The position numbers and the translations under genes are program-made. This document shows, piece after piece, positions 17,747-25,179 of a DNA stretch of 43,214 nt; within the stretch, counting starts at the first letter, position 1, and every line of letters starts with the position of its first letter. The notes below the pieces were generated by a model, which ran no database searches, had not been told where the DNA came from, and was given only the letters and a program-made list of their open reading frames with translations. Location: positions 1-43,214 of the IMG/VR virus record IMGVR_UViG_3300010413_000128; one strand, 5' to 3'. The stretch is from a virus.

Positions 17747-19572
17747 TATCTGTAGGCTCCTCTTGCCCCACCTCCACCTTTTCCCTGAGTCGGGGACATC
17801 GGCGTTTGGCTTCTGTTCTGAGCCATCTTATTCTGTAAATCTTCAGCCGAACCAGGCATAGCTCTTTGAGTCATATCGGGGTTCATTGTGCCCATCTGCT
17901 GCTGTTGCGGAGGTTGACCCATCTGGTTCTGTCCTAATTGCGGGGCAGCGCCAGCCAGCACAGCTTCAGCACCAAGTAATTCAACAACCGCCTGTTGTGC
18001 CTTGGTTGCCGCTACTTTAGCCAATGGTTCAAGTATGGCGGGGTGTTGCTTCCAGAATTCTTTTATCATCCTTCTGTCTACAAGGTCTGCATCTATATTG
18101 CTCATCTGCTCCCTTGCTGTTTTGGGGTCAATGAGCCTGGCTGCCAGTTGCCTTTCCAGGTCATCATGCCTTCTGTATTCATCTTCAGGGGACACGGGGG
18201 CAAACTCTACCGAGTAATAACAAGGAGGTTTGATTTTATCCTTCTTAATATAATCATCAACTACACCGCCGTCTCTTGTCCTTGCCGACACCCTGATATT
18301 TCCTGGTATTACATCTGCTGCCAGTTTAGCGCATTTCTCCAGTACATCGGCCGTCCTGTTAGGGAAAGTCTGCTCGGCATGTTTAATCCTTGTGGATGCC
18401 TCAGCAGCCATCATCCTCTGGTGTGCCCCAGACCTGACTCCCGCATCATTCTCACCTTTCATCGTCCTTGGTGCTCCATGTTCGGCTAAAAGGTCGTGAC
18501 ATGCAGCCCAAAAGCTGAATAACTGGTCTGGCGGAGCCATATGCTGGTATTCCTGAAACTCTACGCCGTCAGGCAGTATGTCAGCACCGCCAAATTTATC
18601 TTTTAATTCGGTTAAATTGGCATTTTCACCTTTAAGAATAATCCTTGGCCATGCATTTTTCTTTAAGACGATGTTATAAATAGAGAAACTTGCCGATTCC
18701 GCTATCAATAAGTCCTGAACATATCTTAGCAACCCGACATATTTCTTTGACATATCCCCCTGTTTATCAAGCTTACCTAATCCTGAGTTAAATATCGTAT
18801 ACGGCAAGAAACCATAGCCGTGATAATCCCAACCAGTCCTGGTCTTAATGATAGGCTCTCCGTCAATAAGTTCGCAGTGCTTTTCCCTGTCCCAATAAGA
18901 GATATGTGTTACGTAATCGTTTTCCTTTCTATCTTTAGGATTATGAAATTTCTTGAACATTCTAGCCTTCATCCAGTGATATTCATTAATCTCAATTATA
19001 TGGTCTGTTTCCCTTGTATCTGGATCGGGGTAGACGTTATAGGGGTGGATAGAGGATATCCTGATAGGCAGGCTTTTCCCTGTTTCCTCCTGCCACTTCT
19101 CTATCCTCGCTGTATACGATTCATCTGATTCACCTTCATCTCTGACAGGTTTATCAGGCCACAGGTCAGCAATCCAGAGTGTCCTTAAAACACCCACCCC
19201 GTGAAGCCAGTAATGCCTTGCGGTAGTCCACCAGGGGCTAATCTCGCTGTCCCTGTTGGTCATATAGATAATCCCCTGACCAAGCAAGCGCTCCATCTTG
19301 GTTTCTTCAGTTCCTTCTTTAGAGGGATTACTCTTATTAACCATAACACGGGCATTTGTTACATTTGTGTGGTTGGTATATGTATCAACCATATCCCTGC
19401 CAGTGGAAAGCACCAGGGCATTTTTAAGATGTTCGTTTGGAAGTCCCAATTTCGCCTTAAAAGCCAGTTCATCGAACTGGTCATCCAGATCAAAGGCGGC
19501 ATTACGCTTTCCATATATATCGTCTTTATAATACTTTGCCAGTTCTTCTATCTCATCTATCTTAATTTTCAT
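17746..19572 (-). CDS. Portal protein
   Basis: 608 aa, within the normal range for podovirus-like portals. Features include an N-terminal helical region, PWWTTARHYWLHGVGVLRTLW near residue 115, ISSIHPYNVYPDPDTRETDHI (wing/clip region, here split by position ~195-215), and a long C-terminal helical stem and crown ending in a Gln/Gly/Pro-rich tail (QMGQPPQQQQMGTMN). It follows TerL by 9 nt, the standard order. It should form the dodecameric DNA-entry ring. Confidence 0.85.
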   Translation of the reverse strand: MKIKIDEIEELAKYYKDDIYGKRNAAFDLDDQFDELAFKAKLGLPNEHLKNALVLSTGRDMVDTYTNHTNVTNARVMVNKSNPSKEGTEETKMERLLGQGIIYMTNRDSEISPWWTTARHYWLHGVGVLRTLWIADLWPDKPVRDEGESDESYTARIEKWQEETGKSLPIRISSIHPYNVYPDPDTRETDHIIEINEYHWMKARMFKKFHNPKDRKENDYVTHISYWDREKHCELIDGEPIIKTRTGWDYHGYGFLPYTIFNSGLGKLDKQGDMSKKYVGLLRYVQDLLIAESASFSIYNIVLKKNAWPRIILKGENANLTELKDKFGGADILPDGVEFQEYQHMAPPDQLFSFWAACHDLLAEHGAPRTMKGENDAGVRSGAHQRMMAAEASTRIKHAEQTFPNRTADVLEKCAKLAADVIPGNIRVSARTRDGGVVDDYIKKDKIKPPCYYSVEFAPVSPEDEYRRHDDLERQLAARLIDPKTAREQMSNIDADLVDRRMIKEFWKQHPAILEPLAKVAATKAQQAVVELLGAEAVLAGAAPQLGQNQMGQPPQQQQMGTMNPDMTQRAMPGSAEDLQNKMAQNRSQTPMSPTQGKGGGGARGAYR

Positions 19573-19581
19573 CCACTACTC

Positions 19582-21108
19582 CTACACAAATGTCAATGTT
19601 TCTATAGATTTTACCTGCGGGGCATTATTGAGGGGCACTTTTTCGGCAAGATACAAGGCTTCTCCTGCCATAGTCGGGTAATCGTCATGCCTTCCAGCCA
19701 TAGCCTCCAGCCTCGATTCTCTCTTCCCTGTCGGGTCAACATACCAGATAATGTCATAAAACTGCTTTAGCCCTTCCGCATTATAGACAACCAACTGGTT
19801 ATTGTTGATTGCAGACAATAATTTACCCCATATAAGTTTCCTTATGGGGTCATTCACATGAATACCTATCTTTGTCCTCTTATCGTCATAATATATCCAG
19901 TTACGGTATCCCATACTAATTGCATGGTCGATTAATGATTTACCCCACTCGTTATCTTCAGGCCCCCATTTTGGTTTTCCAAACACCTCCAGTAATTTCA
20001 CAGACCAGTAGGCAAAGTCATTTATCTGCAACCTGTTGGTGAATATATCAGCCACTATCTCTTTTGTCCTCACATCCATTATACCAGTAGCATGATAGTC
20101 CTTTCCTACACCATGAGCCGTGTCTGAAGCCGCTACATAAGTCCTCCCGGGAACATAATCTTTATATATACGGCATATCATGGGGTTGAGGTCTGGGTAT
20201 TTACCATTCAAGTCCAACGGCCTCCTTGTCTCATCCATCATCCTGTCAAGTATATTAAGGTCGAAGGCAGATATTTCCTGAACAGGGGATAGTGCCTCTT
20301 CGATACTGCGGGGATAATTCTGCTGCATGTAAAGATCGGGGGTAAGCCCGTCCAGTTCATCATCGGGGGTATTGAGTTTTGTCTTTTCATACCACTCCTC
20401 ATCCCTCCCTGGCCTGACGTTATAAGGGTAAAACAAAGGCACAAAATCACCCACCTTATCATAATGCGCCTGTTTGAATATCTTTTTAGCATATGTATTG
20501 GGCTTTCTTTTATCGACAGTAAAGCATCCTATCCATTGACCTCCAGAAGAGTCAATCGTTGGCCTTGCATTAAGAAAGTTAGAGGCGGCAAACGGGTGAT
20601 ATTCCCATTCATCGGCTATAATCACACTGGCTGCTTCCCCGACACCCGCTGACTCGGTTGCCGCAAAAGCCTTGATATGAGACCCCAGTCCTCTAAACTC
20701 CAACTCTTCAGCGCTATCTTTCTTCAATGGAAACTTCATAAACGGAGGCAATTGCTCCCATATCCTCCTGCACTTGGCTAATAGTTCCCAACACTCCTTC
20801 TCCCCTTTAGAGAACATCAAGATATTAGCACTGTCTTTTGTTATAGCCATCCACAACGCATAGGCAGCTAATATCCACGATACCCCGGCCTGCCTCGGCT
20901 TGAGGATGACAATAAACCTTGAGTGAAGAAAATGCCAAGTAATTTCTACCAAATGAGGCCAGAACTCAAATGGAATAGCCCCACCTTTATTCCCCATTAC
21001 CGTAGCTGGCTCAACTATCTTCGCATATGTCTTGAGAAAATAAATTAAACTCTTTTTCACCAGAGCATATTCTAAAAGCTGTTCCTCTTTAGTAAGTGTT
21101 TTGGTCAA
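19582..21108 (-). CDS. terL: Terminase large subunit (TerL)
   Basis: 508 aa. The ATPase domain has a Walker A-like KPRQAGVSW at about residues 70-78 and Walker B VIIADEWE at 162-169 (catalytic Glu after Asp). The RNase H-like nuclease domain shows acidic residues at AASDTAHG (D329), PEDNEW (E384/D385) and GRHDDYP (D475/D476). It packages DNA into the prohead through the portal encoded next door. The likely small subunit is the DUF5681 gene at 22987-23358, separated from it by several small genes. Confidence 0.92.
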   Translation of the reverse strand: MTKTLTKEEQLLEYALVKKSLIYFLKTYAKIVEPATVMGNKGGAIPFEFWPHLVEITWHFLHSRFIVILKPRQAGVSWILAAYALWMAITKDSANILMFSKGEKECWELLAKCRRIWEQLPPFMKFPLKKDSAEELEFRGLGSHIKAFAATESAGVGEAASVIIADEWEYHPFAASNFLNARPTIDSSGGQWIGCFTVDKRKPNTYAKKIFKQAHYDKVGDFVPLFYPYNVRPGRDEEWYEKTKLNTPDDELDGLTPDLYMQQNYPRSIEEALSPVQEISAFDLNILDRMMDETRRPLDLNGKYPDLNPMICRIYKDYVPGRTYVAASDTAHGVGKDYHATGIMDVRTKEIVADIFTNRLQINDFAYWSVKLLEVFGKPKWGPEDNEWGKSLIDHAISMGYRNWIYYDDKRTKIGIHVNDPIRKLIWGKLLSAINNNQLVVYNAEGLKQFYDIIWYVDPTGKRESRLEAMAGRHDDYPTMAGEALYLAEKVPLNNAPQVKSIETLTFV

Positions 21109-21111
21109 CCG

Positions 21112-21348
21112 CTACCTCTCGCATATAGTATCATTGCAAGCGAACCATATGGTAGTGTTATAAGGGTATTCAGAGTATGTCGTGGTTATAGAAGGCATTG
21201 CTATATAAGCATCGTCACTAACCTCAACCCAGCCCTTCCCTAGACAACCATGACACTCTCTATCAAATTCAGCTTTTATGTGGCCTTCAGTAATACTTTC
21301 TAATACTTTACCCTTTCCATCGCAAACTGGGCATAATACAGCTTTCAT
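21112..21348 (-). CDS. DnaJ-type zinc-finger small protein
   Basis: 78 aa. Two CxxCxGxG-like motifs are present: CPVCDGKG near residue 6 and CHGCLGKGW near residue 33, the zinc-binding pattern of DnaJ cysteine-rich domains. No J domain is present. Such stand-alone zinc proteins are frequent near terminases in phage genomes; the role is unknown. Its ATG overlaps the stop of the upstream 45-aa gene (ATGA). Confidence 0.7.
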   Translation of the reverse strand: MKAVLCPVCDGKGKVLESITEGHIKAEFDRECHGCLGKGWVEVSDDAYIAMPSITTTYSEYPYNTTIWFACNDTICER

Positions 21349-21482
21349 TTCTTCCTCTTTCTGCTTTTACCAGCCTTACTCATAGCAATGGCGACTGCCT
21401 GCTTCTGTGGTTTACCCGCGTGCATCTCTCTTCGAATATTCTGGCTAATAACTTCCTTGCTTTTACCTTTCTTTAACGGCAT
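21345..21482 (-). CDS. Small basic phage protein (DUF6496-like)
   Basis: 45 aa: [19 protein letters not shown] through [13 protein letters not shown]. The '[17 protein letters not shown]' opening and '[15 protein letters not shown]' core are a widespread small phage protein family. Very basic, so it may bind nucleic acid. It overlaps the upstream gene by about 10 nt and the downstream gene by ATGA. The function of the family is not established. Confidence 0.75.
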   Translation of the reverse strand: MPLKKGKSKEVISQNIRREMHAGKPQKQAVAIAMSKAGKSRKRKK

Positions 21483-21667
21483 CTGTACCTCCTTACAAGC
21501 ACATTTTCATAACCAGCTATACCAGTATAAGGATATATATAATACGGCTTCGATACAGTCTCATATACATCCACAGCACCCCAAGGCCATGTATGAACTA
21601 ATACATTAGGTGGTATTTTAAAAGTATGACCCCATTTACCACTATAAGTGCTAACTGGTTTATCCAT
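21473..21667 (-). CDS. Small hypothetical protein (64 aa)
   Basis: Starts at ATG 21667 ([18 protein letters not shown]), chosen over an in-frame GTG two codons upstream because AGGAGG sits five nt before it. Rich in Tyr, Pro and Trp, with a basic end VLVRRYRCR. Family not recognised. Confidence 0.55.
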   Translation of the reverse strand: MDKPVSTYSGKWGHTFKIPPNVLVHTWPWGAVDVYETVSKPYYIYPYTGIAGYENVLVRRYRCR

Positions 21668-21742
21668 AATCACCTCCTATGGCTCGTTTCCCACCCGCAC
21701 CTTATAAAGATTCTATGAGCCATTCGTCCCTCTGATTAGCCT

Positions 21743-21943
21743 TTATATATCAATATCATCCTCATATTCTATTACATAATATGTGTAATACTCCACATTC
21801 GGGTCAGTAATATATACAAAGTAATATAGATATTCTATGTCGTAATACCAGTTAACCGTATATCCGCTTAATATACTTTTCAGTCTTGACACACAACCAG
21901 CAACCTGTTCATCTGTAGCCAGTTTTTTGTCACATTCAGCCAT
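21743..21943 (-). CDS. Small hypothetical protein, Tyr-rich
   Basis: 66 aa (MAECDKKLATDEQVAGCVS). The C-terminal half is strikingly Tyr-rich and acidic (YYDIEYLYYFVYITD, ending YEDDIDI). It overlaps the end of the upstream 125-aa gene by 8 nt. No known domain. Confidence 0.5.
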   Translation of the reverse strand: MAECDKKLATDEQVAGCVSRLKSILSGYTVNWYYDIEYLYYFVYITDPNVEYYTYYVIEYEDDIDI

Positions 21944-22313
21944 CCCTTAATATCCTCTCGGCCTCCGCTATTATCTCGCCATCAGCGTTAACCAACTTAG
22001 ACCCTGGTTGACTGGCATCATAAATCAACCGCAAGTCGGTCTTTATCCTCTCCATTTCCTCGCAAGCCCTTGTCTCCGCCAACCTCAACCTCTCTAAATA
22101 CTTCCCAGGAATAACCACCCTCTCCATAGCCTGATCCAAAGAACTACACCTCATAAAACACTTCCCACCGCCATTAGCCATAGATACCAATATAGACACA
22201 TGAGGATAATCGTATGTCGGCCTGTATATAGATACCGTGCAAGCAGTCCAGTAACCACCCTGATACGGGTCTTGCCACTCCCACCTTGCCCACGCTAGCT
22301 TAGACTTTCTCAT
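21936..22313 (-). CDS. Hypothetical protein (125 aa)
   Basis: Starts MRKSKLAWARWEWQDPYQGG. The N-terminal half is beta-rich and aromatic; the C-terminal half is helical (YLERLRLAETRACEEMERI). Soluble, no recognised motif. It lies three nt downstream of the 42-aa gene's stop. Function unknown. Confidence 0.55.
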   Translation of the reverse strand: MRKSKLAWARWEWQDPYQGGYWTACTVSIYRPTYDYPHVSILVSMANGGGKCFMRCSSLDQAMERVVIPGKYLERLRLAETRACEEMERIKTDLRLIYDASQPGSKLVNADGEIIAEAERILRDG

Positions 22314-22316
22314 TTC

Positions 22317-22445
22317 TTAACTGTACTTTGCTTTATAATCTACTGCTGCCCAATAACCTAATCCCTTAGTCCCATTATTAATACGTCTCTCAATAGTTCT
22401 CTTTAATTCCACCTGATCTTTAATATTCCTTAACCCTTTACTCAT
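22317..22445 (-). CDS. Small hypothetical protein (42 aa)
   Basis: MSKGLRNIKDQVELKRTIE, ending AAVDYKAKYS. It has a TTAGGAG ribosome-binding site about nine nt before the ATG. Basic and helical at the start. It is the first well-supported gene of the late leftward block after the sparse 22446-22986 stretch. Confidence 0.5.
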   Translation of the reverse strand: MSKGLRNIKDQVELKRTIERRINNGTKGLGYWAAVDYKAKYS

Positions 22446-22482
22446 TTATAATCTCCTAACTTTACAATTTGTTAAAATATTA

Positions 22483-22584
22483 TTACTTATAGTCTATACT
22501 ATTGTCTAAGAGAACCACGTCCTCAATCACGCTAGTGCTTAACCTTAATTCATGCATAACACCACCTTGTACTCCCCCCACCAT
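22483..22584 (-). CDS. Possible tiny ORF (33 aa)
   Basis: Reads MVGGVQGGVMHELRLSTS and ends VLLDNSIDYK. A weak GTGAGG precedes the ATG. It lies in the 540-nt stretch between annotated genes. Codon use looks acceptable but the ORF is short and unrecognised. Confidence 0.3.
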   Translation of the reverse strand: MVGGVQGGVMHELRLSTSVIEDVVLLDNSIDYK

Positions 22585-22645
22585 AACCTCACCACCACTA
22601 TCATTAAACTAGGGTTTGTCCGAGTCTGGATGTATCTCATTATGT

Positions 22646-22828
22646 CTACCTAGTGTATAGTGCGTAATCTTTGTATAAGTTTCTTAAATACGTCTTACTA
22701 TGTTTAACAGGCGAATAGACCAATTTCCTCTTACTATCTTTATTTACTTCCATACTTCTTAAAAAATATTCCTGCATAGGTGTCTACTCTACCATATGTA
22801 CTTTCTTCATATACTCTAATATATCCAT
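22646..22828 (-). pseudogene. Small ORF interrupted by an in-frame amber codon
   Basis: The excellent ribosome-binding site TAAGGAGG precedes ATG 22828. It reads MDILEYMKKVHMVE, then TAG (22784-22786), then stays open for 45 codons (TPMQEYFLRSMEVNKDSKR to KDYALYTR) before a second TAG. The post-amber part is protein-like (basic, helical). Either a nonsense mutation has split a ~60-aa gene, or the downstream ATG (MQEYFLRS) is used separately, though it has no good ribosome-binding site. TAG is used as a normal stop elsewhere here, so global recoding is unlikely. Confidence 0.5.
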
Positions 22829-22850
22829 ACTACCTCCTTATGTTAAGTTG

Positions 22851-22952
22851 TTATACGAAACTATAAAATTTTCTTGAGGTCTTCACAATGTATTCAAGAC
22901 CAATTTCCAAAACCAAGTCACTTCCTATATTAATCGTATGTGGTATATTCAT
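22851..22952 (-). CDS. Possible tiny ORF (33 aa)
   Basis: Reads MNIPHTINIGSDLVLEIG and ends SRKFYSFV. No good Shine-Dalgarno precedes the ATG, but it ends just before the strong TAAGGAGG of the next ORF. A 6-bp inverted repeat (GGTCTT with AAGACC) lies inside it. Low confidence. Confidence 0.3.
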   Translation of the reverse strand: MNIPHTINIGSDLVLEIGLEYIVKTSRKFYSFV

Positions 22953-22986
22953 TGGTTCAGTTCGCGAAACTACACTTTTGCGAATA

Positions 22987-23358
22987 CTATTCACTCGTAA
23001 ACTCCCCGTCAATCGTGTTATTATCCTTACCAGCGGCCAGAAACAGCTCCTTTTCCATTAATTCCAACTCTTTCAGGCGGGTTGCCAGGAGTTCAGGGGA
23101 GATAGTTAGCTCCTGTTCGATCTTTCCAGAGACATCCATCGCTTGCTTGGGCTTTCCATAAAGTTGTTCGTAGACAAAGATAGCTACAGTCTTATCATTA
23201 TTATCAAGAGCATGTTCAATAACATCTACGGCTTTTTGTTCAAGGGCTTTAAGTAGCTCTGTTTTAGGGGAAACAGGTCTGCCATTAGGATTACCTGACT
23301 GGCCTGGTTTCCAAAGGTGAGAGGGTTTGTTGCCTGTTTGTTTAACAGAGGTAGTCAT
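22987..23358 (-). CDS. Small terminase subunit candidate (DUF5681)
   Basis: 123 aa. The N-terminus has WKPGQSGNPNGRP at about residues 16-28, the hallmark of DUF5681 proteins, which are commonly encoded beside terminases and act, or are presumed to act, as DNA-recognition small subunits. The rest is helical (ELLKALEQKAVDVIEHALD and LLATRLKELELMEKELF). It opens the leftward late block, right after the divergent control region. The small-terminase role is inferred from family and context. Confidence 0.7.
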   Translation of the reverse strand: MTTSVKQTGNKPSHLWKPGQSGNPNGRPVSPKTELLKALEQKAVDVIEHALDNNDKTVAIFVYEQLYGKPKQAMDVSGKIEQELTISPELLATRLKELELMEKELFLAAGKDNNTIDGEFTSE

Positions 23359-23385
23359 AAGCCATACCTAATTAATCTTAGCATA

Positions 23386-23396
23386 CATTGTCAATG
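23386..23396 (-). promoter_or_regulatory. Possible leftward -35 within an 11-bp dyad
   Basis: The leftward strand has TTGACA (plus 23389-23394) embedded in the perfect dyad CATTG-A-CAATG (23386-23396), upstream of the DUF5681 gene. No convincing -10 lies 16-18 nt downstream, so promoter activity would need help from an activator or a phage factor. Confidence 0.35.
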
Positions 23397-23455
23397 CACA
23401 GGTAATAGTCCGAAAGGATTAACCCGAAAGTGTTAGTGAGAAACAACACTAATTG

Positions 23456-23493
23456 ATACCAAACAGGTATTGACAAGGTATAACCACAGTGGT
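23456..23493 (+). promoter_or_regulatory. Operator-like dyads over the rightward promoter
   Basis: ATACC-AAACA-GGTAT (23456-23470) abuts the -35, and ACCAC-A-GTGGT (23483-23493) lies in the spacer up to the -10. Both are perfect inverted repeats. Placement over the core promoter is typical of repressor sites. The regulator is not known; the XRE, excisionase-like and ribbon-helix-helix proteins encoded here are candidates. Confidence 0.55.
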
Positions 23494-23498
23494 ATTAT
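23470..23498 (+). promoter_or_regulatory. Near-consensus sigma70 promoter, rightward
   Basis: TTGACA at 23470-23475, a 17-nt spacer, and TATTAT at 23493-23498 (5 of 6 match to TATAAT). It stands 18 nt before the start of the first rightward gene. This is the clearest rightward promoter in the window. Confidence 0.8.
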
Positions 23499-23515
23499 GT
23501 TGGTGGAGGTGAGAA

Positions 23516-23758
23516 ATGGAATACAACGGACACAGAAGTTGGAACTCTTGGAATATAGCTTTATGGATAGGTAATGATGAACCATTATACAGATTCGCTA
23601 TAGATTGTTTGAGAAGGCCGACATTAAAAGGAAGGAAGCCGACACTTAAACAGGCCACCATCAGATTTATGAGGGATATGGGTGGTAGTAGGACTCCAGA
23701 CGGTGCTATTTATAATACTACTAGTGTTAGAGAGGCATTAGCTGGGCTAGATGAGTAA
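23516..23758 (+). CDS. Small conserved phage protein (DUF7249-like)
   Basis: 80 aa. It has the 'NGxxSWNxWNIALWIGNDEPLY' type N-terminus (here HRSWNSWNIALWIGNDEP), a pattern recurring in many phage and some archaeal-virus proteins. A GGAGGTGAG ribosome-binding site is directly upstream. It is the first gene of the rightward island, so it may be expressed early. The function of the family is not known. Confidence 0.7.
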   Translation: MEYNGHRSWNSWNIALWIGNDEPLYRFAIDCLRRPTLKGRKPTLKQATIRFMRDMGGSRTPDGAIYNTTSVREALAGLDE

Positions 23759-23788
23759 GTAGTCTAATTAAATAAATAGAGGTGAGAT

Positions 23789-23830
23789 ATGAAATTCAGA
23801 CTTGTGCCACATCTAGTACATCCTGGCTAA
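23789..23830 (+). CDS. 13-codon leader-like peptide
   Basis: ATG at 23789 reads MKFRLVPHLVHPG then TAA, after a strong ribosome-binding site (AGAGGTGAGAT). No protein family is expected at this length. It could be a leader peptide or a decayed gene start. It is listed because of the ribosome-binding site and its position between two rightward genes. Confidence 0.35.
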   Translation: MKFRLVPHLVHPG

Positions 23831-23850
23831 TCTGAATTGAGGAGGGCTTT

Positions 23851-24009
23851 ATGATCCAGATACACTCCAAACTAAGGACAATCATAGTTGAAGAGGAGGA
23901 CAAAGACGACGAGATAGACAAGGCTTTGTGTGTAGTGATGTATTTGCAAGCCAAGGGATTCTCTCCCTGGGTGAGCGATGAGACAATAATAGGATTTAAG
24001 GGGGACTAA
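23851..24009 (+). CDS. Small acidic hypothetical protein (52 aa)
   Basis: MIQIHSKLRTIIVEEEDKDD, then a helix (IDKALCVVMYLQAKG) and FSPWVSDETIIGFKGD. GGAGGG is seven nt upstream. It is in the rightward operon between the 13-codon ORF and the next gene. Not recognised. Confidence 0.55.
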   Translation: MIQIHSKLRTIIVEEEDKDDEIDKALCVVMYLQAKGFSPWVSDETIIGFKGD

Positions 24010-24015
24010 GATAGA

Positions 24016-24192
24016 ATGAGCAACACGACAAAAGTTATTTTAGAGTTAAGATGTGGATGCATTGAATTACTAGAGAAGCCTAAAAATCTTGTGATATTCG
24101 TGAGGGATTATGATATCCAAGAGGTAGATTCGGATACTAAGTATAATCTAGACGGGGAACCTTATAGCGAATATATTTATGAGAAGGAATAA
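24016..24192 (+). CDS. Small hypothetical protein (58 aa)
   Basis: MSNTTKVILELRCGCIELLE, ending EPYSEYIYEKE. It starts 6 nt after the preceding stop, with a GGGGGAC element serving as Shine-Dalgarno. Beta-strand-rich and acidic C-terminus, no motif beyond a CGC pair. Confidence 0.55.
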   Translation: MSNTTKVILELRCGCIELLEKPKNLVIFVRDYDIQEVDSDTKYNLDGEPYSEYIYEKE

Positions 24193-24202
24193 AGGAGGAC
24201 TA

Positions 24203-24586
24203 ATGGAACACTCAAAGACGCCTTGGGAAACAAACCAAATAGAAATTATAAAAGTTGGTGAGGATTGTATAGATATAGCTAGATGTTTTTATGAAAACGA
24301 TAGGTCACATTGGTCATCTATATATAAACCGACTTATAAACAGGCCGAAGCCAACGCCCAGTTCATCGTCAAGTGCGTGAACAGCCACGAGATGTTGGTT
24401 GAGGCTTGTAAAGCAGCTATTGAATACGATAATGTCATAAGAAATGCAGCTACTCGCTCCCAAAGTTGCGATAAGTGTGGGTGCTGCTACATAGAAGATG
24501 ACGATATGGATGATCTTTACATGAAGTGGATGTCTAAAGCCAGGCAGGCCCTGACGGAACTGGAGGAGCCATGCGAAAGAAGTTAA
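24203..24586 (+). CDS. Paralogue of the 107-aa MEHS-TPW protein
   Basis: 127 aa from ATG 24203 (MEHSKTPWETNQIEIIKVG), preceded by AAAGGAGG; the longer frame adds eight codons without a better start. It shares with the leftward gene at 40794-41117 the opening MEHSxTPW, the central ANAQFIVKxVNxHExL and an ELEE end, so the two are divergent paralogues. This copy adds a possible zinc cluster SCDKCGCCYIED near residue 88. This framework is widespread in phage small proteins; function unknown. Confidence 0.7.
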   Translation: MEHSKTPWETNQIEIIKVGEDCIDIARCFYENDRSHWSSIYKPTYKQAEANAQFIVKCVNSHEMLVEACKAAIEYDNVIRNAATRSQSCDKCGCCYIEDDDMDDLYMKWMSKARQALTELEEPCERS

Positions 24587-24714
24587 TCTTAAACGTGGAA
24601 GAGGAACTATACGAAACCATACGGCAACTTGCCGCAGAAGATGGCAGGTCAATGAATAGCTGGTGTCATAGAGTGCTGGCTATGAAGGTTAGAGAGATTG
24701 AGAAAGGGGGATAA
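24571..24714 (+). CDS. Ribbon-helix-helix (Arc/CopG-like) DNA-binding protein
   Basis: 47 aa: KKLILNVEEELYETIRQL gives the beta strand and helix 1, then AEDGRSMNSWCHRVLAMKV gives the turn and helix 2, the classic RHH order. It overlaps the end of the previous gene by 16 nt, whose last codons provide GGAGGAG as its ribosome-binding site. RHH proteins dimerise and bind operators through the N-terminal strand. A candidate regulator of this island. Confidence 0.75.
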   Translation: MRKKLILNVEEELYETIRQLAAEDGRSMNSWCHRVLAMKVREIEKGG

Positions 24715-24854
24715 TGAAACTAATCACTCTTATAATAATTGCTCTATGTTCAATAACATATTTTGTGGTTGGCAGACCTTTTGTGGGATTAATGCTACTC
24801 GGAATACTAGGAATGGTTATATCAGCATTTTGCATGGCACAAGATGAAGATTAA
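24714..24854 (+). CDS. Small two-TM membrane protein
   Basis: 46 aa. Two hydrophobic segments, roughly residues 3-19 (LITLIIIALCSITYFVV) and 24-41 (VGLMLLGILGMVISAFC), separated by a short GRPF turn; acidic tail QDED. The start overlaps the previous stop (TAATG). Size and topology fit a hairpin holin or inner-membrane effector, but no lysin lies next to it, so this is unproven. Confidence 0.55.
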   Translation: MKLITLIIIALCSITYFVVGRPFVGLMLLGILGMVISAFCMAQDED

Positions 24855-24874
24855 TATCTAAACTTATATAAATC

Positions 24875-24902
24875 AGGGGGCTTCGTGCCCCCTCTGTTTT
24901 TC
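24875..24902 (+). terminator. Rho-independent terminator of the rightward island
   Basis: AGGGGGC (24875-24881), loop TTCGT, GCCCCCT (24887-24893), then CTGTTTTTC. It lies 20 nt after the last rightward gene. The opposite strand lacks a U tract, so it works mainly rightward. Confidence 0.85.
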
Positions 24903-24977
24903 ACCCCTCTAACCTCTTAGCAATGGAAGTATATTACCCAACCCCCTGCCGCCTGACTTTCATTCGTAAGAAATCGC

Positions 24978-25175
24978 TTACAGGGGCATATCAACGGGTT
25001 GGCTCCCCTTAAACCTCTTCTTATTCTCCCGGTGATAACCGAAGGCATACTTGTTATCACATCCCATGTCAAAATAGTTCTTAGCCTCTTGAGTTGCCCC
25101 GCACTTCCGGCAAGTGCCTTTAGAGGTCACACCATTTGAGGTCGGGAAGTACCAGTGGTGGCAGCACTTAGACAT
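24978..25175 (-). CDS. Zinc-ribbon small protein
   Basis: 65 aa. KCCHHWYFPTSNG followed by GTCRKCGATQEAKN gives a CC/H...CxxC arrangement expected to bind zinc. The 'H-W-x-x-x-x-x-N-G' plus 'G-x-C-x-x-C-G' layout recurs in short phage proteins. It is the last gene of the leftward early block, facing the rightward terminator. Function unknown. Confidence 0.65.
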   Translation of the reverse strand: MSKCCHHWYFPTSNGVTSKGTCRKCGATQEAKNYFDMGCDNKYAFGYHRENKKRFKGSQPVDMPL

Positions 25176-25179
25176 ATCT

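Noticed and set aside
22646-22828. Genome-wide amber recoding
   Set aside because: TAG terminates several confident genes here (for example at 10324 and 28308), and no widespread in-frame TAGs were seen.
22860-22910. Terminator from GGTCTT/AAGACC
   Set aside because: Only a 6-bp stem with a 12-nt loop and no proper T tract.
22446-22986. tRNA gene cluster in the sparse stretch
   Set aside because: I looked for cloverleaf arms and T-loop consensus on both strands and saw none.
23449-23661. Leftward 70-aa ORF across the rightward promoter
   Set aside because: It overlaps the strong promoter and the DUF7249-like gene, and has no ribosome-binding site.
24714-24854. Confident holin call
   Set aside because: Two membrane helices fit, but no endolysin or spanin is nearby and the gene lies in an apparently early operon.
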